Shown piece by piece: positions 25,021 through 38,492 of a DNA stretch of 64,000 nt. Below the pieces are notes generated by a model. The model saw only the letters and a program-made list of their open reading frames with translations. It had not been told where the DNA came from and ran no database searches. Origin of the DNA: Citricoccus alkalitolerans. Its GTDB lineage: Bacteria; Actinomycetota; Actinomycetes; Actinomycetales; Micrococcaceae. Each line of letters starts with the position of its first letter. Position 1 is the first letter of the stretch. The position numbers and the translations under genes are program-made. The stretch spans positions 868,001 through 932,000 of the forward strand of contig NZ_BAAALH010000001.1 of assembly GCF_039528175.1 (NCBI RefSeq), in the 5' to 3' direction.

Positions 25021-26069
25021 TGTACGGCGCGCTGACCACGGCCGCCATCCCTGCCCCGGTCTGGGACGGCTTCGACCTCGGCCCCGTCACGATCCACGCC
25101 TATGCGCTGTGCATCGTGGCCGGCATGGTCGCTGGCCTCTGGCTGGCCTCGCGGCGCTGGAAGGCCCGTGGTGGCCCCGAGGGCAGCATCATCGACATCT
25201 CCATCTGGGCCATTGTCTTCGGCCTGGTCGGCGCTCGGCTCTACCACGTAGTCTCGTCACCGGACGCCTATTTCGGCCCCAACTTCGACGGCACGGGCGA
25301 CCTGACCAAGATCTGGCGGGTCTGGGAGGGCGGCCTCGGGATCTGGGGCGCGGTCGCACTGGGCGCCGTGGGTGCCTGGATCGCCTGCCGCCGCTACGGT
25401 TTCAAGATCTCCGCCTATGCCGACGTGGTGGCCCCAGGAGTGCTGCTCGCCCAGGCCATCGGCCGTCTCGGCAATTACTTCAATCAGGAACTCTTCGGCG
25501 GCCCCACCACGGCGCCCTGGGGCCTGCAGGTGTCCGCCGACCACGCGAACTTTCCCGCCGGTGCCCTCGAGGGCACCCTCTTCCACCCCACGTTCGCCTA
25601 CGAGATGCTGTGGAACCTGCTCGGGGTGGCCCTGCTGCTGCTGATCGACCGCCGGCTGCACCTGCGGCGAGGCATGATGCTCTGGTCCTACGTCGCCTGG
25701 TACACGGCTGGCCGCACTTGGATCGAGATGCTGCGGATCGACGAGGCGGAGATGGTCACGCTCTTCGGCAGCACCCAGCGCCTGAACGTCTGGACCTCGC
25801 TGTTGATGTTGCTGATCGCCATCGGCTATCTCATCTACCTGGGCCTCACCCGGCCGAAGACCGCCGAGGCGAAGGCCGAGGCAGAGTCAGTGTGGCGTGC
25901 AGGCCGGGAACCGGTCGAGGACTCCGATACGGCGACCGAGACCGAGACCGACTCGACACCCGCGTCTGCGACGGTCGCCGGGGCCTCAGATCCAGCCGTG
26001 CCATCCGTCGACGGGGCGAAAGTTAACGCAGCCGAAACAAAAAAAGTGGCCGATCCGACCGAAAAGTGA
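25020..26069 (+). CDS. lgt: Prolipoprotein diacylglyceryl transferase
   Basis: This 349-residue membrane enzyme moves a diacylglyceryl group from phosphatidylglycerol onto the lipobox cysteine of prolipoproteins. About seven helices are seen, with the catalytic HAYALCIVAGMVAG, GARLYHV and the Lgt signature GRLGNYFNQELFGGPT. The last 80 residues are a Thr/Glu/Ala-rich cytoplasmic tail (for example TATETETDSTPAS), typical of actinobacterial Lgt. Linkage to the trp genes is a common actinobacterial arrangement. Confidence 0.97.
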   Translation: MYGALTTAAIPAPVWDGFDLGPVTIHAYALCIVAGMVAGLWLASRRWKARGGPEGSIIDISIWAIVFGLVGARLYHVVSSPDAYFGPNFDGTGDLTKIWRVWEGGLGIWGAVALGAVGAWIACRRYGFKISAYADVVAPGVLLAQAIGRLGNYFNQELFGGPTTAPWGLQVSADHANFPAGALEGTLFHPTFAYEMLWNLLGVALLLLIDRRLHLRRGMMLWSYVAWYTAGRTWIEMLRIDEAEMVTLFGSTQRLNVWTSLLMLLIAIGYLIYLGLTRPKTAEAKAEAESVWRAGREPVEDSDTATETETDSTPASATVAGASDPAVPSVDGAKVNAAETKKVADPTEK

Positions 26070-26139
26070 GATGGACGGCCCCCCGCCTCGGTAGTATCGG
26101 ATCCACTGCATTGACGTGAGGTGAAGCGGACGAAACCGC

Positions 26140-26169
26140 GTGTTCATCTCTCGACGTAGGGGCCGATGA
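26140..26169 (+). promoter_or_regulatory. Possible nine-codon leader ORF before gltB
   Basis: In the 147-bp lgt-gltB gap, GTG at 26140 opens a nine-codon frame encoding MFISRRRGR with TGA at 26167. GAGGTGAAG lies about 15 nt upstream. It ends at the ATGATG (26166) that is in frame with gltB and could restart translation there. Three consecutive arginine codons make translation-sensing conceivable. There is no conserved-structure evidence here. Confidence 0.3.
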
Positions 26170-26216
26170 TGTCCCCTTCCACCGCAGCAGAACCCCTGCG
26201 CAACGGAAGGACTCTC

Positions 26217-30978
<4,762 letters not shown>

Positions 30979-30986
<8 letters not shown>

Positions 30987-32469
30987 TCCCCGTGGATTTC
31001 TGAACACCCGTGAGCGGCAGGACCGGCCGTCCCGTCCCGTGCCCGTGCGCATCCTGGACTTCAAGGACGTCTATGTCCGCCAGGATGAGGCCGTCATCCG
31101 GACGCAGGCCGGACGCTGCATGGACTGCGGCGTGCCGTTCTGCCACCAGGGCTGCCCCCTGGGCAACCTCATTCCCGAGTGGAACGACCTGGTCCACCGG
31201 GGCCGGTGGGAGGAGGCCGCCGCGCGGCTGCATGCCACGAACAACTTCCCCGAGGTCACCGGCCGCATCTGCCCGGCACCCTGTGAGTCGTCCTGCGTGC
31301 TGGGGATCAACCAGCCGGCCGTGACGATCAAGCAGACCGAGGTCTCCATCGCGGACGCCGCCTTCGACAACGACTGGCTCGACCCCGTCGTCCCCCAACG
31401 GCTCAACGGTCACACCGTCGCCGTCGTCGGATCCGGCCCCACCGGGCTGGCCGCCGCCCAGCAGCTGACTCGGGCCGGCTTCACCGTGGCCGTCTACGAG
31501 CGGGACGGGAGGGTCGGCGGCCTGCTGCGCTACGGGATCCCGGACTTCAAGATGGAGAAGGACATCCTCGACCGCCGGATCGAGCAGATGGAGGCCGAGG
31601 GAACACGTTTCCGCACCAACGTGACCATCGGCACCGACATGTCGTGGGCCGAGCTGCGGTCGCGTTACGACGCCGTCATCATGGCCACCGGAGCGCCCGT
31701 GCCGCGTGACCTGCCCGTGCCGGGCCGGCAGCTGGATGGTGTGCACTTCGCCATGGACTACCTGGTCCAGTCCAACCGGGCCGTGAACGGAGAACTGGAC
31801 GAGTCGGAGGCGGCGGCTCAGATCCGGGCGGACGGCAAGCACGTGGTGGTCCTCGGCGGTGGTGACACCGGGGCCGACTGCATCGGCACGGCCCACCGCC
31901 ACGGGGCTGCGTCTGTGACGACCCTGGCCATCGGCAAGGAACTGCCGGCGGAACGTCCGGATGACCAGCCGTGGCCGACTGTGCCGCGGGTCTACGAGGT
32001 GACCACTGCGGACGCCGAGGGCGGCACGCGCGAGTACCTGGCCTCCACCGTGGAATTCCTGGGCGAGGTGGGTGCCGACGGCGTGGAGCGGGTTCGAGCC
32101 GTGCGCGTGGCCGAGACCGAGTACCTGCCGGACGGCCGTCGCGTGCCGAAGCCCGGCACGGAGCGTGAGATTCCGGCTGACCTCGTGCTGCTGGCACTGG
32201 GGTTCACCGGGGTGGAGGATGCCGGACTGACCTCCGGAGAGGGCCACGCCGGTGTCGTGCTCGAACGCGGACTGGTCAAGCGGGACCACCGCTACGAGAC
32301 CGACACCCCGGGGGTCTTCGTGGCCGGCGATGCCGGGCGCGGTGCCTCGCTCGTGGTGTGGGCTATCGCGGAGGGACGGGCCTGCGCCAAGGCCGTGGAC
32401 GAGTCGCTCGAGACCTGGACTCGGCTGCCGTCCCCGGTGGAGCCGACGGATCGTGCCATGTCGGTGTGA
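30979..32469 (+). CDS. gltD: Glutamate synthase (NADPH), small subunit
   Basis: This 496-residue flavoprotein passes electrons from NADPH to the large subunit. The N-terminal 4Fe-4S cysteines are in CMDCGVPFCHQGCPLGN and CPAPCESSC. FAD binding is VAVVGSGPTGLAAAQQL and NADPH binding is VVVLGGGDTGADCIGTA. The C-terminal FAD motif is TDTPGVFVAGDAGRGASLVVWAIAEGR. Start GTG follows GGAGGCTACCC and lies inside the last codons of gltB, coupling the two subunits. Length matches the bacterial family (about 470-500). Confidence 0.97.
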
Positions 32470-32521
32470 TGGAGCCACGGCTGTTCACCTCAACGTCAGT
32501 TCGGCTCGTTAGGCTGGGAGC

Positions 32522-34015
32522 ATGAGACACGCGAAGATCGTCGCCACGTTCGGCCCGGCCAACGAGGGATACCAGAACACGAAGGACCTGATCGCCGCGG
32601 GGGTCGATGTCGCGCGCATGAACATGAGCCACGGGAGCTGGGACGTCCACGAGCGGACCTACGCGGACATCCGGAAGGCCGCCCGGGACCTCGACCGTCC
32701 CGTGGCGATCTTCGCGGACCTGCAGGGACCCAAGATCCGGCTCGGACGGTTCGCCGATGGACCGCACGAGCTGAGTGTGGGTGACCGCTTCACCATCACC
32801 ACGCAGGAGATCGAGGGAACCGCGGAGCGCTGCGGCACCACCTTCAAGGGGCTGCCCGACGACGTCAAGGCCGGGGATGCCCTGCTGATCGACGACGGCA
32901 AGGTCGCCCTGCGCGCCGTGGAGGTGACCGGGACCGACGTCGTGACCGAGGTGGTGGTCCCCGGAGCGGTGTCCAACAACAAGGGCATCAACCTGCCCGG
33001 TGTGGCAGTGAACGTCCCCGCCCTGTCCGAGAAGGACGAGGACGACCTGCGCTGGGCCCTGGACCTGGGCGTGGACATGATCGCCCTCTCCTTCGTCCGC
33101 TCGGCCGAGGACATCCAGCGGGTGCACGAGATCATGGACGAGAAGGGCCGCCGGGTCCCGGTGATCGCCAAGATCGAGAAGCCCCAGGCCGTGGAGGCGC
33201 TGCACGGGATCGTGGACGCGTTCGACGCCATCATGGTGGCCCGCGGTGACCTCGGAGTGGAGCTGCCGCTCGAGGACGTCCCGCTGGTACAGAAGAGGGC
33301 CATCGAATTGGCCCGCCGCTGGGCCAAGCCCGTCATCGTGGCCACCCAGGTGCTGGAGTCCATGATCGACAGCCCCCGTCCCACCCGCGCCGAGGCCTCC
33401 GACTGCGCCAACGCTGTGCTGGACGGGGCCGATGCCGTCATGCTCTCGGGGGAGACCTCGGTGGGCAAGTATCCGGTGACCACCGTGGAGACGATGGCAC
33501 GGATCATCGAGTCCACCGAAACCCACGGACTCGACCGCATCCGCCCACTGGGGTCCAGCCCGAAGACCCGCGGCGGGGCCATCACCCGGGCGGCCGTGGA
33601 GATCGCCGACCAGTTGGACGTGCGCCACCTGGCGGCCTTCACCCAGTCGGGCGACTCTGCCCGGAGGCTCTCCCGGTTGCGTCCGCAGCAGATGATCTAC
33701 GCGTTCACGCACGTGGAGCACACGCACAACATCCTGTGCCTGTCCTGGGGCGTGCTGCCGAAGATGGTGCCCTTCGCGGACTCCACGGATGAGATGACGG
33801 CGCAGGTGGATCGCTCACTGCTCAAAGAGGGCATCGCCGGCGTCAACGACCTGGTGGTCATCGCCGCCGGTTCCCCTCCTGGCCTGGTCGGCTCCACCAA
33901 CATCGTCAAGGTGCACCGCATCGGCGACCTGGACGACTCCGGGGGACTCGTGGAGGGTTACCCGCGGCCGAATGCCGAGCGGGTCGGGATGTGGCCGGCA
34001 CGTTCGCCCCTGTGA
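32522..34015 (+). CDS. pyk: Pyruvate kinase
   Basis: This 497-residue enzyme makes pyruvate and ATP from phosphoenolpyruvate. Motifs are KIVATFGPA, VARMNMSHG, ADLQGPKIRLG, the catalytic lysine segment VIAKIEKPQAVE, MVARGDLGVELPLEDVP and DGADAVMLSGETSVGKYP. The C-terminal allosteric domain is complete. TAGGCT (32510-32515) ends six nt before ATG, so the mRNA is probably leaderless despite a GGGAG in between. It converges with the ANTAR regulator gene, the stops being 18 bp apart. Confidence 0.97.
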   Translation: MRHAKIVATFGPANEGYQNTKDLIAAGVDVARMNMSHGSWDVHERTYADIRKAARDLDRPVAIFADLQGPKIRLGRFADGPHELSVGDRFTITTQEIEGTAERCGTTFKGLPDDVKAGDALLIDDGKVALRAVEVTGTDVVTEVVVPGAVSNNKGINLPGVAVNVPALSEKDEDDLRWALDLGVDMIALSFVRSAEDIQRVHEIMDEKGRRVPVIAKIEKPQAVEALHGIVDAFDAIMVARGDLGVELPLEDVPLVQKRAIELARRWAKPVIVATQVLESMIDSPRPTRAEASDCANAVLDGADAVMLSGETSVGKYPVTTVETMARIIESTETHGLDRIRPLGSSPKTRGGAITRAAVEIADQLDVRHLAAFTQSGDSARRLSRLRPQQMIYAFTHVEHTHNILCLSWGVLPKMVPFADSTDEMTAQVDRSLLKEGIAGVNDLVVIAAGSPPGLVGSTNIVKVHRIGDLDDSGGLVEGYPRPNAERVGMWPARSPL

Positions 34016-34033
34016 TCGAGCGCGCGCGCGAGG

Positions 34034-34693
34034 TCATCTCATCTGGTCGATGACCGTCTGGGCGACCTCGCGCATGCTCAGCCGCCGGTCCATGGAGCTC
34101 TTCTGGATCCACCGGAACGCCTCCGGCTCGGTCAGGTTCAGGGTGGTCGTCAACAGCGACTTGGCACGGTCGACGAGCTTGCGGGTGGCGAACTGCTCGG
34201 CGAGGTCGGAGACCTCCTCCTCGAGTGCCCGGAGCTCATCGAAGCGGGCCACCGCCAGCTCGATCGCGGGCACGAGGTCGTTCTCGTTGAACGGCTTGAC
34301 CACGTAGGCCATGGCTCCGGCCTCACGGGCCCGCTCCACCAGCTCCCGCTGGCTGAAGGCCGTCAGGAGGACCACGGGGGCGATCTTGGCCTGGGCGATG
34401 TGCTCGGCGGCGGTGATGCCGTCCATCACGGGCATCTTGACGTCCATCAGGACCACGTCCGGCTCGAGCTCGGTGGCCAGGTCCAGGGCCTTCTGGCCGT
34501 TGTCCGCCTCGCCGACCACGTCATAGCCCTGCCCAGTGAGGATCTCCACGATGTCCACGCGGATGAGCGTCTCGTCCTCGGCGACGACGACGCGGAGTAT
34601 GTCGGCACCGTCACTGGTTCCGGCCTGGCCGGGCGTCGGGTCCGTCTCGGGGCTCGGGTGGATCTCGGGATTCTCGGACTTATCGGTCGACAT
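34034..34693 (-). CDS. pdtaR: ANTAR-domain response regulator (PdtaR-type antiterminator)
   Basis: This 219-residue protein has a CheY-like receiver domain with acidic pocket E39-D40, phosphoacceptor D84 (VLMDVKMPVMDG), T111 and K133 (YVVKPF). A coiled-coil linker (DELRALEEEVSDLAEQFATR) follows, then an ANTAR RNA-binding domain (KSLLTTTLNLTEPEAFRWIQKSSMDRRLSMREVAQTVI). Such proteins bind tandem RNA hairpins and prevent premature termination. Mycobacterial PdtaR works with the kinase PdtaS, which is not adjacent here. The start is supported by AAGGAGCCTGC immediately upstream. The first 30 residues are acidic and probably disordered. Confidence 0.95.
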   Translation of the reverse strand: MSTDKSENPEIHPSPETDPTPGQAGTSDGADILRVVVAEDETLIRVDIVEILTGQGYDVVGEADNGQKALDLATELEPDVVLMDVKMPVMDGITAAEHIAQAKIAPVVLLTAFSQRELVERAREAGAMAYVVKPFNENDLVPAIELAVARFDELRALEEEVSDLAEQFATRKLVDRAKSLLTTTLNLTEPEAFRWIQKSSMDRRLSMREVAQTVIDQMR

Positions 34694-34852
34694 GCAGGCT
34701 CCTTGCGCTTGTTCCCCCGACAGCGTATCGGTGCCTGGTGGCGATGACGTGCGGTTGGGCCGCGATGACACGTTCACAGCGTGTATTCTTGTAGGGTTGT
34801 CATGCTCGAGATTCCCAGAGGAGACTCCAGGGGGACCGAGCAGACCATTCAA

Positions 34853-34937
34853 GCCCGAATGGCGGAATTGGCAGACGCGCCGCACTCAAAATGCGGTATC
34901 GAAAGATGTGTGGGTTCAAGTCCCACTTCGGGCACCA
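34853..34937 (+). tRNA. tRNA-Leu (anticodon CAA)
   Basis: A class II tRNA with a long variable arm. The acceptor stem is GCCCGAA/TTCGGGC, the anticodon stem CCGCA/TGCGG with loop CTCAAAA, the variable arm TATCGAAAGATGTG, and the T arm GTGGGTTCAAGTCCCAC. The discriminator is A and CCA is encoded (34935-34937). TATTCT near 34780 may be its -10. It is transcribed divergently from the ANTAR regulator. Confidence 0.97.
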
Positions 34938-34966
34938 GTCTCATCCCGTCACTGTCCTGCCGCGAC

Positions 34967-35521
34967 TCACCGCCGGCCCGGTTCCAGGATCATGTTCGTG
35001 ATCTTGGCCGTGGACAATCGTTTCCCGTGCTCATCGGTCATGACGATCTCATGCGTGGTCAGCGTGCCGCCCAGGTGGATCGGCGTGCAGGTGCCCGTGA
35101 CCAGGCCGCCCGTGACACCGCGGTGGTGGGTGGCACTGATCTCAATCCCCACGACCGGTTTCTGTCCGCCCGTGTGCAGTACGGCGCCGATCGACCCCAG
35201 GGTCTCGGCCAGGACCAGGTGCGCGCCGCCGTGCAACAGCCCCGCGTTCTGCTCATTGCCCGCCACCGGCATGGTGGCCACCATCCGCGCCACCGTCATC
35301 TCCTGGAAGACGATGCCCATCTTCGCCGCCAGGGGACTGATGCCCAGTACGCCCAGCTGGTCGTGGAGGTCCTCCGGGATGCCGGAGTCGAGCATCATCC
35401 GCCGGCGCTCGTCGGGGCTGAGCTCGGGGGTGGTGCCCGGCACGAAGGCATAGGGTGCCGGCTTCGTGGCCGGTGATGTCGCCGGTGAGGTGGCGGGGGC
35501 TGCTGTCTGGGCATCGTTCAT
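34967..35521 (-). CDS. PaaI-family hotdog-fold thioesterase
   Basis: The 184-residue protein has a C-terminal hotdog domain. The helix and catalytic context are NEQNAGLLHGGAHLVLAETLGSIG, with the PaaI/YbdB pattern of Asn and HGG, followed by the strand VVGIEISATHHRGV. These enzymes hydrolyse acyl-CoA thioesters in the cytoplasm; the acyl group cannot be told from sequence. The first 50 residues are an Ala/Thr/Pro repeat (ATSPATSPATKPA) of low complexity. ATG 35521 or 35527 are both possible. It is transcribed divergently from polA with only 19 bp between starts. Confidence 0.88.
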   Translation of the reverse strand: MNDAQTAAPATSPATSPATKPAPYAFVPGTTPELSPDERRRMMLDSGIPEDLHDQLGVLGISPLAAKMGIVFQEMTVARMVATMPVAGNEQNAGLLHGGAHLVLAETLGSIGAVLHTGGQKPVVGIEISATHHRGVTGGLVTGTCTPIHLGGTLTTHEIVMTDEHGKRLSTAKITNMILEPGRR

Positions 35522-35540
35522 GACCATTAGGCTGGCACCC

Positions 35541-38492
35541 GTGACTGATTCGAGCAATCCCGTACCTGATTCCGCCGTCCCCGCCGCGCCACCGGCGGCT
35601 GACCAGCGCCTGCTGGTCATCGATGGCCACTCCATGGCCTTCCGGGCCTTCTACGCGTTGCCGGTGGACAACTTCGCCACGGACACCGGTCAGCACACCA
35701 ACGCCGTCTACGGCTTCACCACCATGCTGCTGACCATGATCCGCCAGCAGAAGCCCACGCACGTGGCGGTCGCGTTCGACCTGGACACCCCCACGTTCCG
35801 CTCGGAGGAGTACACGGAGTACAAAGCAGGCCGCTCGAAGACGCCGGAGGAGTTCCACGGCCAGATCAACCTGATCATCAAGGTCATGGAGGCCATGAAC
35901 ATCCCCACCGTCTCAGTGGACGGGTTCGAGGCGGACGACATCGTGGCGACCTTCGCCGCCCAGGCGGAGGCCGCCGGCTGGGACACCCGCGTGGTCTCGG
36001 GGGACCGGGACGCCTTCCAGCTGATCACGGACCAGACGACGGTGCTCTACCCGAAGAAGGGCGTCTCGGACATCCCGCCCATGGACGCCGCCGCCATCAT
36101 CGAGAAGTACGGGGTGGCTCCGGAACGCTACCCGGATCTGGCCGCATTGGTCGGGGAGACGGCGGACAACCTGCCGGGCGTTCCGGGCGTCGGTCCCAAG
36201 ACCGCCGCCAAGTGGATCAACCTCTACGGCACCGTCGAGGACGTGCTAGAACACGCCGACGAGATCAAGGGCAAGGCCGGCCAGTCCCTGCGGGACCACG
36301 CGGACGACGTCCGGCGCAACCGCCGCCTGAACCATCTGCTGCGGGACATGGAGCTGCCGGTGGCGCTTGAGGCCACCGAGCTCACGCACCCGGACCACGA
36401 GCAGGTCGAGGAGCTCTTCGACGCGCTCCAGTTCAACACCGTGCGCCAGCGACTCTTCGACACCCTGGCTGAGCGCCTCGGGGGTGAGCCGGAGGCCGCC
36501 CCGGTCGAGGCCACTCCGGAGTTCACGGTCCTCACCCCGGATGCCGCCGGCGCGGCCGCACTGGAGTCCTTCCTCGCTGAGCACGCCGCCAACCTGATCG
36601 GTGTGCACGTGGTCCTGGACGGCCCGGCTATCCTGCCCAAGCGCAAGATCCCGGCCCCGGGGGACTATGGCGTCGCGATCGGTGCCGCCCTGGTGGCCGA
36701 GGTCAGCGGCGGTGCCGGCACTGCGGGCTTGAGCACCGGACGGGTCGGGAAGGCTGAGAAGGCCGCAGTCTATGTTGACCTCCGGCTCCCTTCCGCGAAC
36801 ACCTCCTCTGAGGACACCACGCCCGACGCCGGCCCCGGCCCGGTGCTGGCGGCCTACCTCGCGCAGGCGGGCCACCCGAAGGCGATCTACGACCTCAAGG
36901 CCGTCGCGAAAGCGCTCTCGGCGGCTGGGCACCGGACCGCACTGGGCGCGGACGTGGTGCTGGCCGGCGTCGTGGACGATGTCCTGCTCTCCGCCTACTT
37001 GATCCAGCCGGACCGCCGCGGCTACGGGCTGGACGCCCTGGTGCAGACCTATCTGCAGTCCACCCTGGAGATGGAGGATGATCCGACCCAGGCCGGGGAC
37101 CAGCTGGAACTGGATCTGGACAGTGCCGCCGACGCCGGGGCCTCCTCCGAGGAAGCCGTCCTCCAGGCCCAGGGCGCAGCCGCCGTTCGGGCGGGCTGGA
37201 TGGTGCGCCGGCTCTCCGAGATCTTCTCGCCGGCGCTGATCGAGCGTGGCGCCCAGCAGTTGCTGCTGGACCTGGAGATCCCGCTGGCCGAGGTCATGGT
37301 GGACATGGAGCTGGCCGGCATCGCCGTGGACCGTCCGGTCCTGGACGGGCTGTTCGCCGACTTCACCGAACGCATGGAGGCGGCCCAGGAGTCGGCGTGG
37401 GCCTCGGTCTCCGAGGTGACCGGCGGGGAGAAGGTCAACCTCGGCTCCCCGAAACAGCTGCAGGCCCTGCTGTTCGAGAAGCTGGACATGCCGAAGACCC
37501 GCAAGACCAAGACGGGTTACTCCACGGACGTCGAGTCCCTCAACGACCTGCTGAACCAGACCCAGCACCCCTTCCTCGAGAACCTGATGCTCCACCGGGA
37601 CGCCACGAAGCTGCGGCAGACGGTGGAGGGGCTGCGGGACACCGTGGCGCAGGACGGGCGCATCCACACCACCTATTCGCAGACGGCCGCCGCCACCGGG
37701 CGGCTGTCCAGCCTGCACCCGAACCTGCAGAACATCCCGGTGCGCACGGAGGCCGGCCGGAAGATCCGCGACGTGTTCGTGGTGGGCGAGGGCTACGGCA
37801 CCCTGCTGACCGCGGACTACTCCCAGATCGAGATGCGGATCATGGCGCACCTCTCCGAGGACGAGGCTCTGATCCAGGCCTTCCGGGACGGTGAGGACCT
37901 GCACCGGTTCGTCGGGGCACAGGTGTTCGGCGTGGATCCGGCAGACGTCTCCGGTGAGATGCGGGCCAAGGTCAAGGCCATGAGCTACGGACTCGCTTAC
38001 GGGTTGAGCTCTTTCGGACTGTCCAAGCAGCTGCAGATCCCCGTGGACGAGGCACGGGGACTGATGAAGGGCTACTTCGACCGCTTCGGTGCCGTACGCG
38101 ACTACCTGAAGGACCTGGTGGCGCAGGCCCGCCGGGACGGGTACACGGCCACGATCAAGGGTCGGCGCCGGTACCTTCCGGACCTCAACAGTGACAACCG
38201 CCAGTTGAGGGACATGGCCGAGCGGGCCGCCCTCAATGCCCCGATCCAGGGCTCCGCCGCAGACATCATCAAGCAGGCCATGCTGGACGTGCAACTGGCC
38301 ATCAACGAGCAGGGCCTGCGTTCCCGGATGCTGCTGCAGGTGCATGACGAACTCATCCTCGAGGTCCCGGACGACGAGTTGGAGGCAGCCACCGCCTTGC
38401 TGGAGGACAAGATGGGCCATGCGGCGCAGCTCTCGGTACCGCTCGACGTGAACGTGGGAGTAGGGCGGAGCTGGCATGATGCGGCCCACTGA
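35541..38492 (+). CDS. polA: DNA polymerase I
   Basis: This 983-residue protein functions in Okazaki-fragment and repair synthesis. The N-terminal 5'-nuclease has LLVIDGHSMAFRAFYAL, VDGFEADDIVATFA and PGVPGVGPKTAAKWI. The middle 3'-5' exonuclease-like domain lacks the usual DxE motif (AVYVDLRLP instead) and carries Ala/Gly/Asp-rich insertions, so proofreading is probably absent, as in other actinobacterial Pol I. The polymerase domain has the A motif LLTADYSQIEMRIMAHLSED, the B helix KVKAMSYGLAYGLS and the C motif LLQVHDELILEVP. TAGGCT (35528-35533) ends seven nt before GTG, so translation is probably leaderless. It overlaps the next gene by 17 nt. Confidence 0.97.
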   Translation: MTDSSNPVPDSAVPAAPPAADQRLLVIDGHSMAFRAFYALPVDNFATDTGQHTNAVYGFTTMLLTMIRQQKPTHVAVAFDLDTPTFRSEEYTEYKAGRSKTPEEFHGQINLIIKVMEAMNIPTVSVDGFEADDIVATFAAQAEAAGWDTRVVSGDRDAFQLITDQTTVLYPKKGVSDIPPMDAAAIIEKYGVAPERYPDLAALVGETADNLPGVPGVGPKTAAKWINLYGTVEDVLEHADEIKGKAGQSLRDHADDVRRNRRLNHLLRDMELPVALEATELTHPDHEQVEELFDALQFNTVRQRLFDTLAERLGGEPEAAPVEATPEFTVLTPDAAGAAALESFLAEHAANLIGVHVVLDGPAILPKRKIPAPGDYGVAIGAALVAEVSGGAGTAGLSTGRVGKAEKAAVYVDLRLPSANTSSEDTTPDAGPGPVLAAYLAQAGHPKAIYDLKAVAKALSAAGHRTALGADVVLAGVVDDVLLSAYLIQPDRRGYGLDALVQTYLQSTLEMEDDPTQAGDQLELDLDSAADAGASSEEAVLQAQGAAAVRAGWMVRRLSEIFSPALIERGAQQLLLDLEIPLAEVMVDMELAGIAVDRPVLDGLFADFTERMEAAQESAWASVSEVTGGEKVNLGSPKQLQALLFEKLDMPKTRKTKTGYSTDVESLNDLLNQTQHPFLENLMLHRDATKLRQTVEGLRDTVAQDGRIHTTYSQTAAATGRLSSLHPNLQNIPVRTEAGRKIRDVFVVGEGYGTLLTADYSQIEMRIMAHLSEDEALIQAFRDGEDLHRFVGAQVFGVDPADVSGEMRAKVKAMSYGLAYGLSSFGLSKQLQIPVDEARGLMKGYFDRFGAVRDYLKDLVAQARRDGYTATIKGRRRYLPDLNSDNRQLRDMAERAALNAPIQGSAADIIKQAMLDVQLAINEQGLRSRMLLQVHDELILEVPDDELEAATALLEDKMGHAAQLSVPLDVNVGVGRSWHDAAH

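Noticed and set aside
26140..26169. The nine-codon frame before gltB as a known cysteine attenuator leader
   Set aside because: Known actinobacterial cysteine leaders end with clustered Cys codons; this one has none, and gltB is not a sulfur gene.
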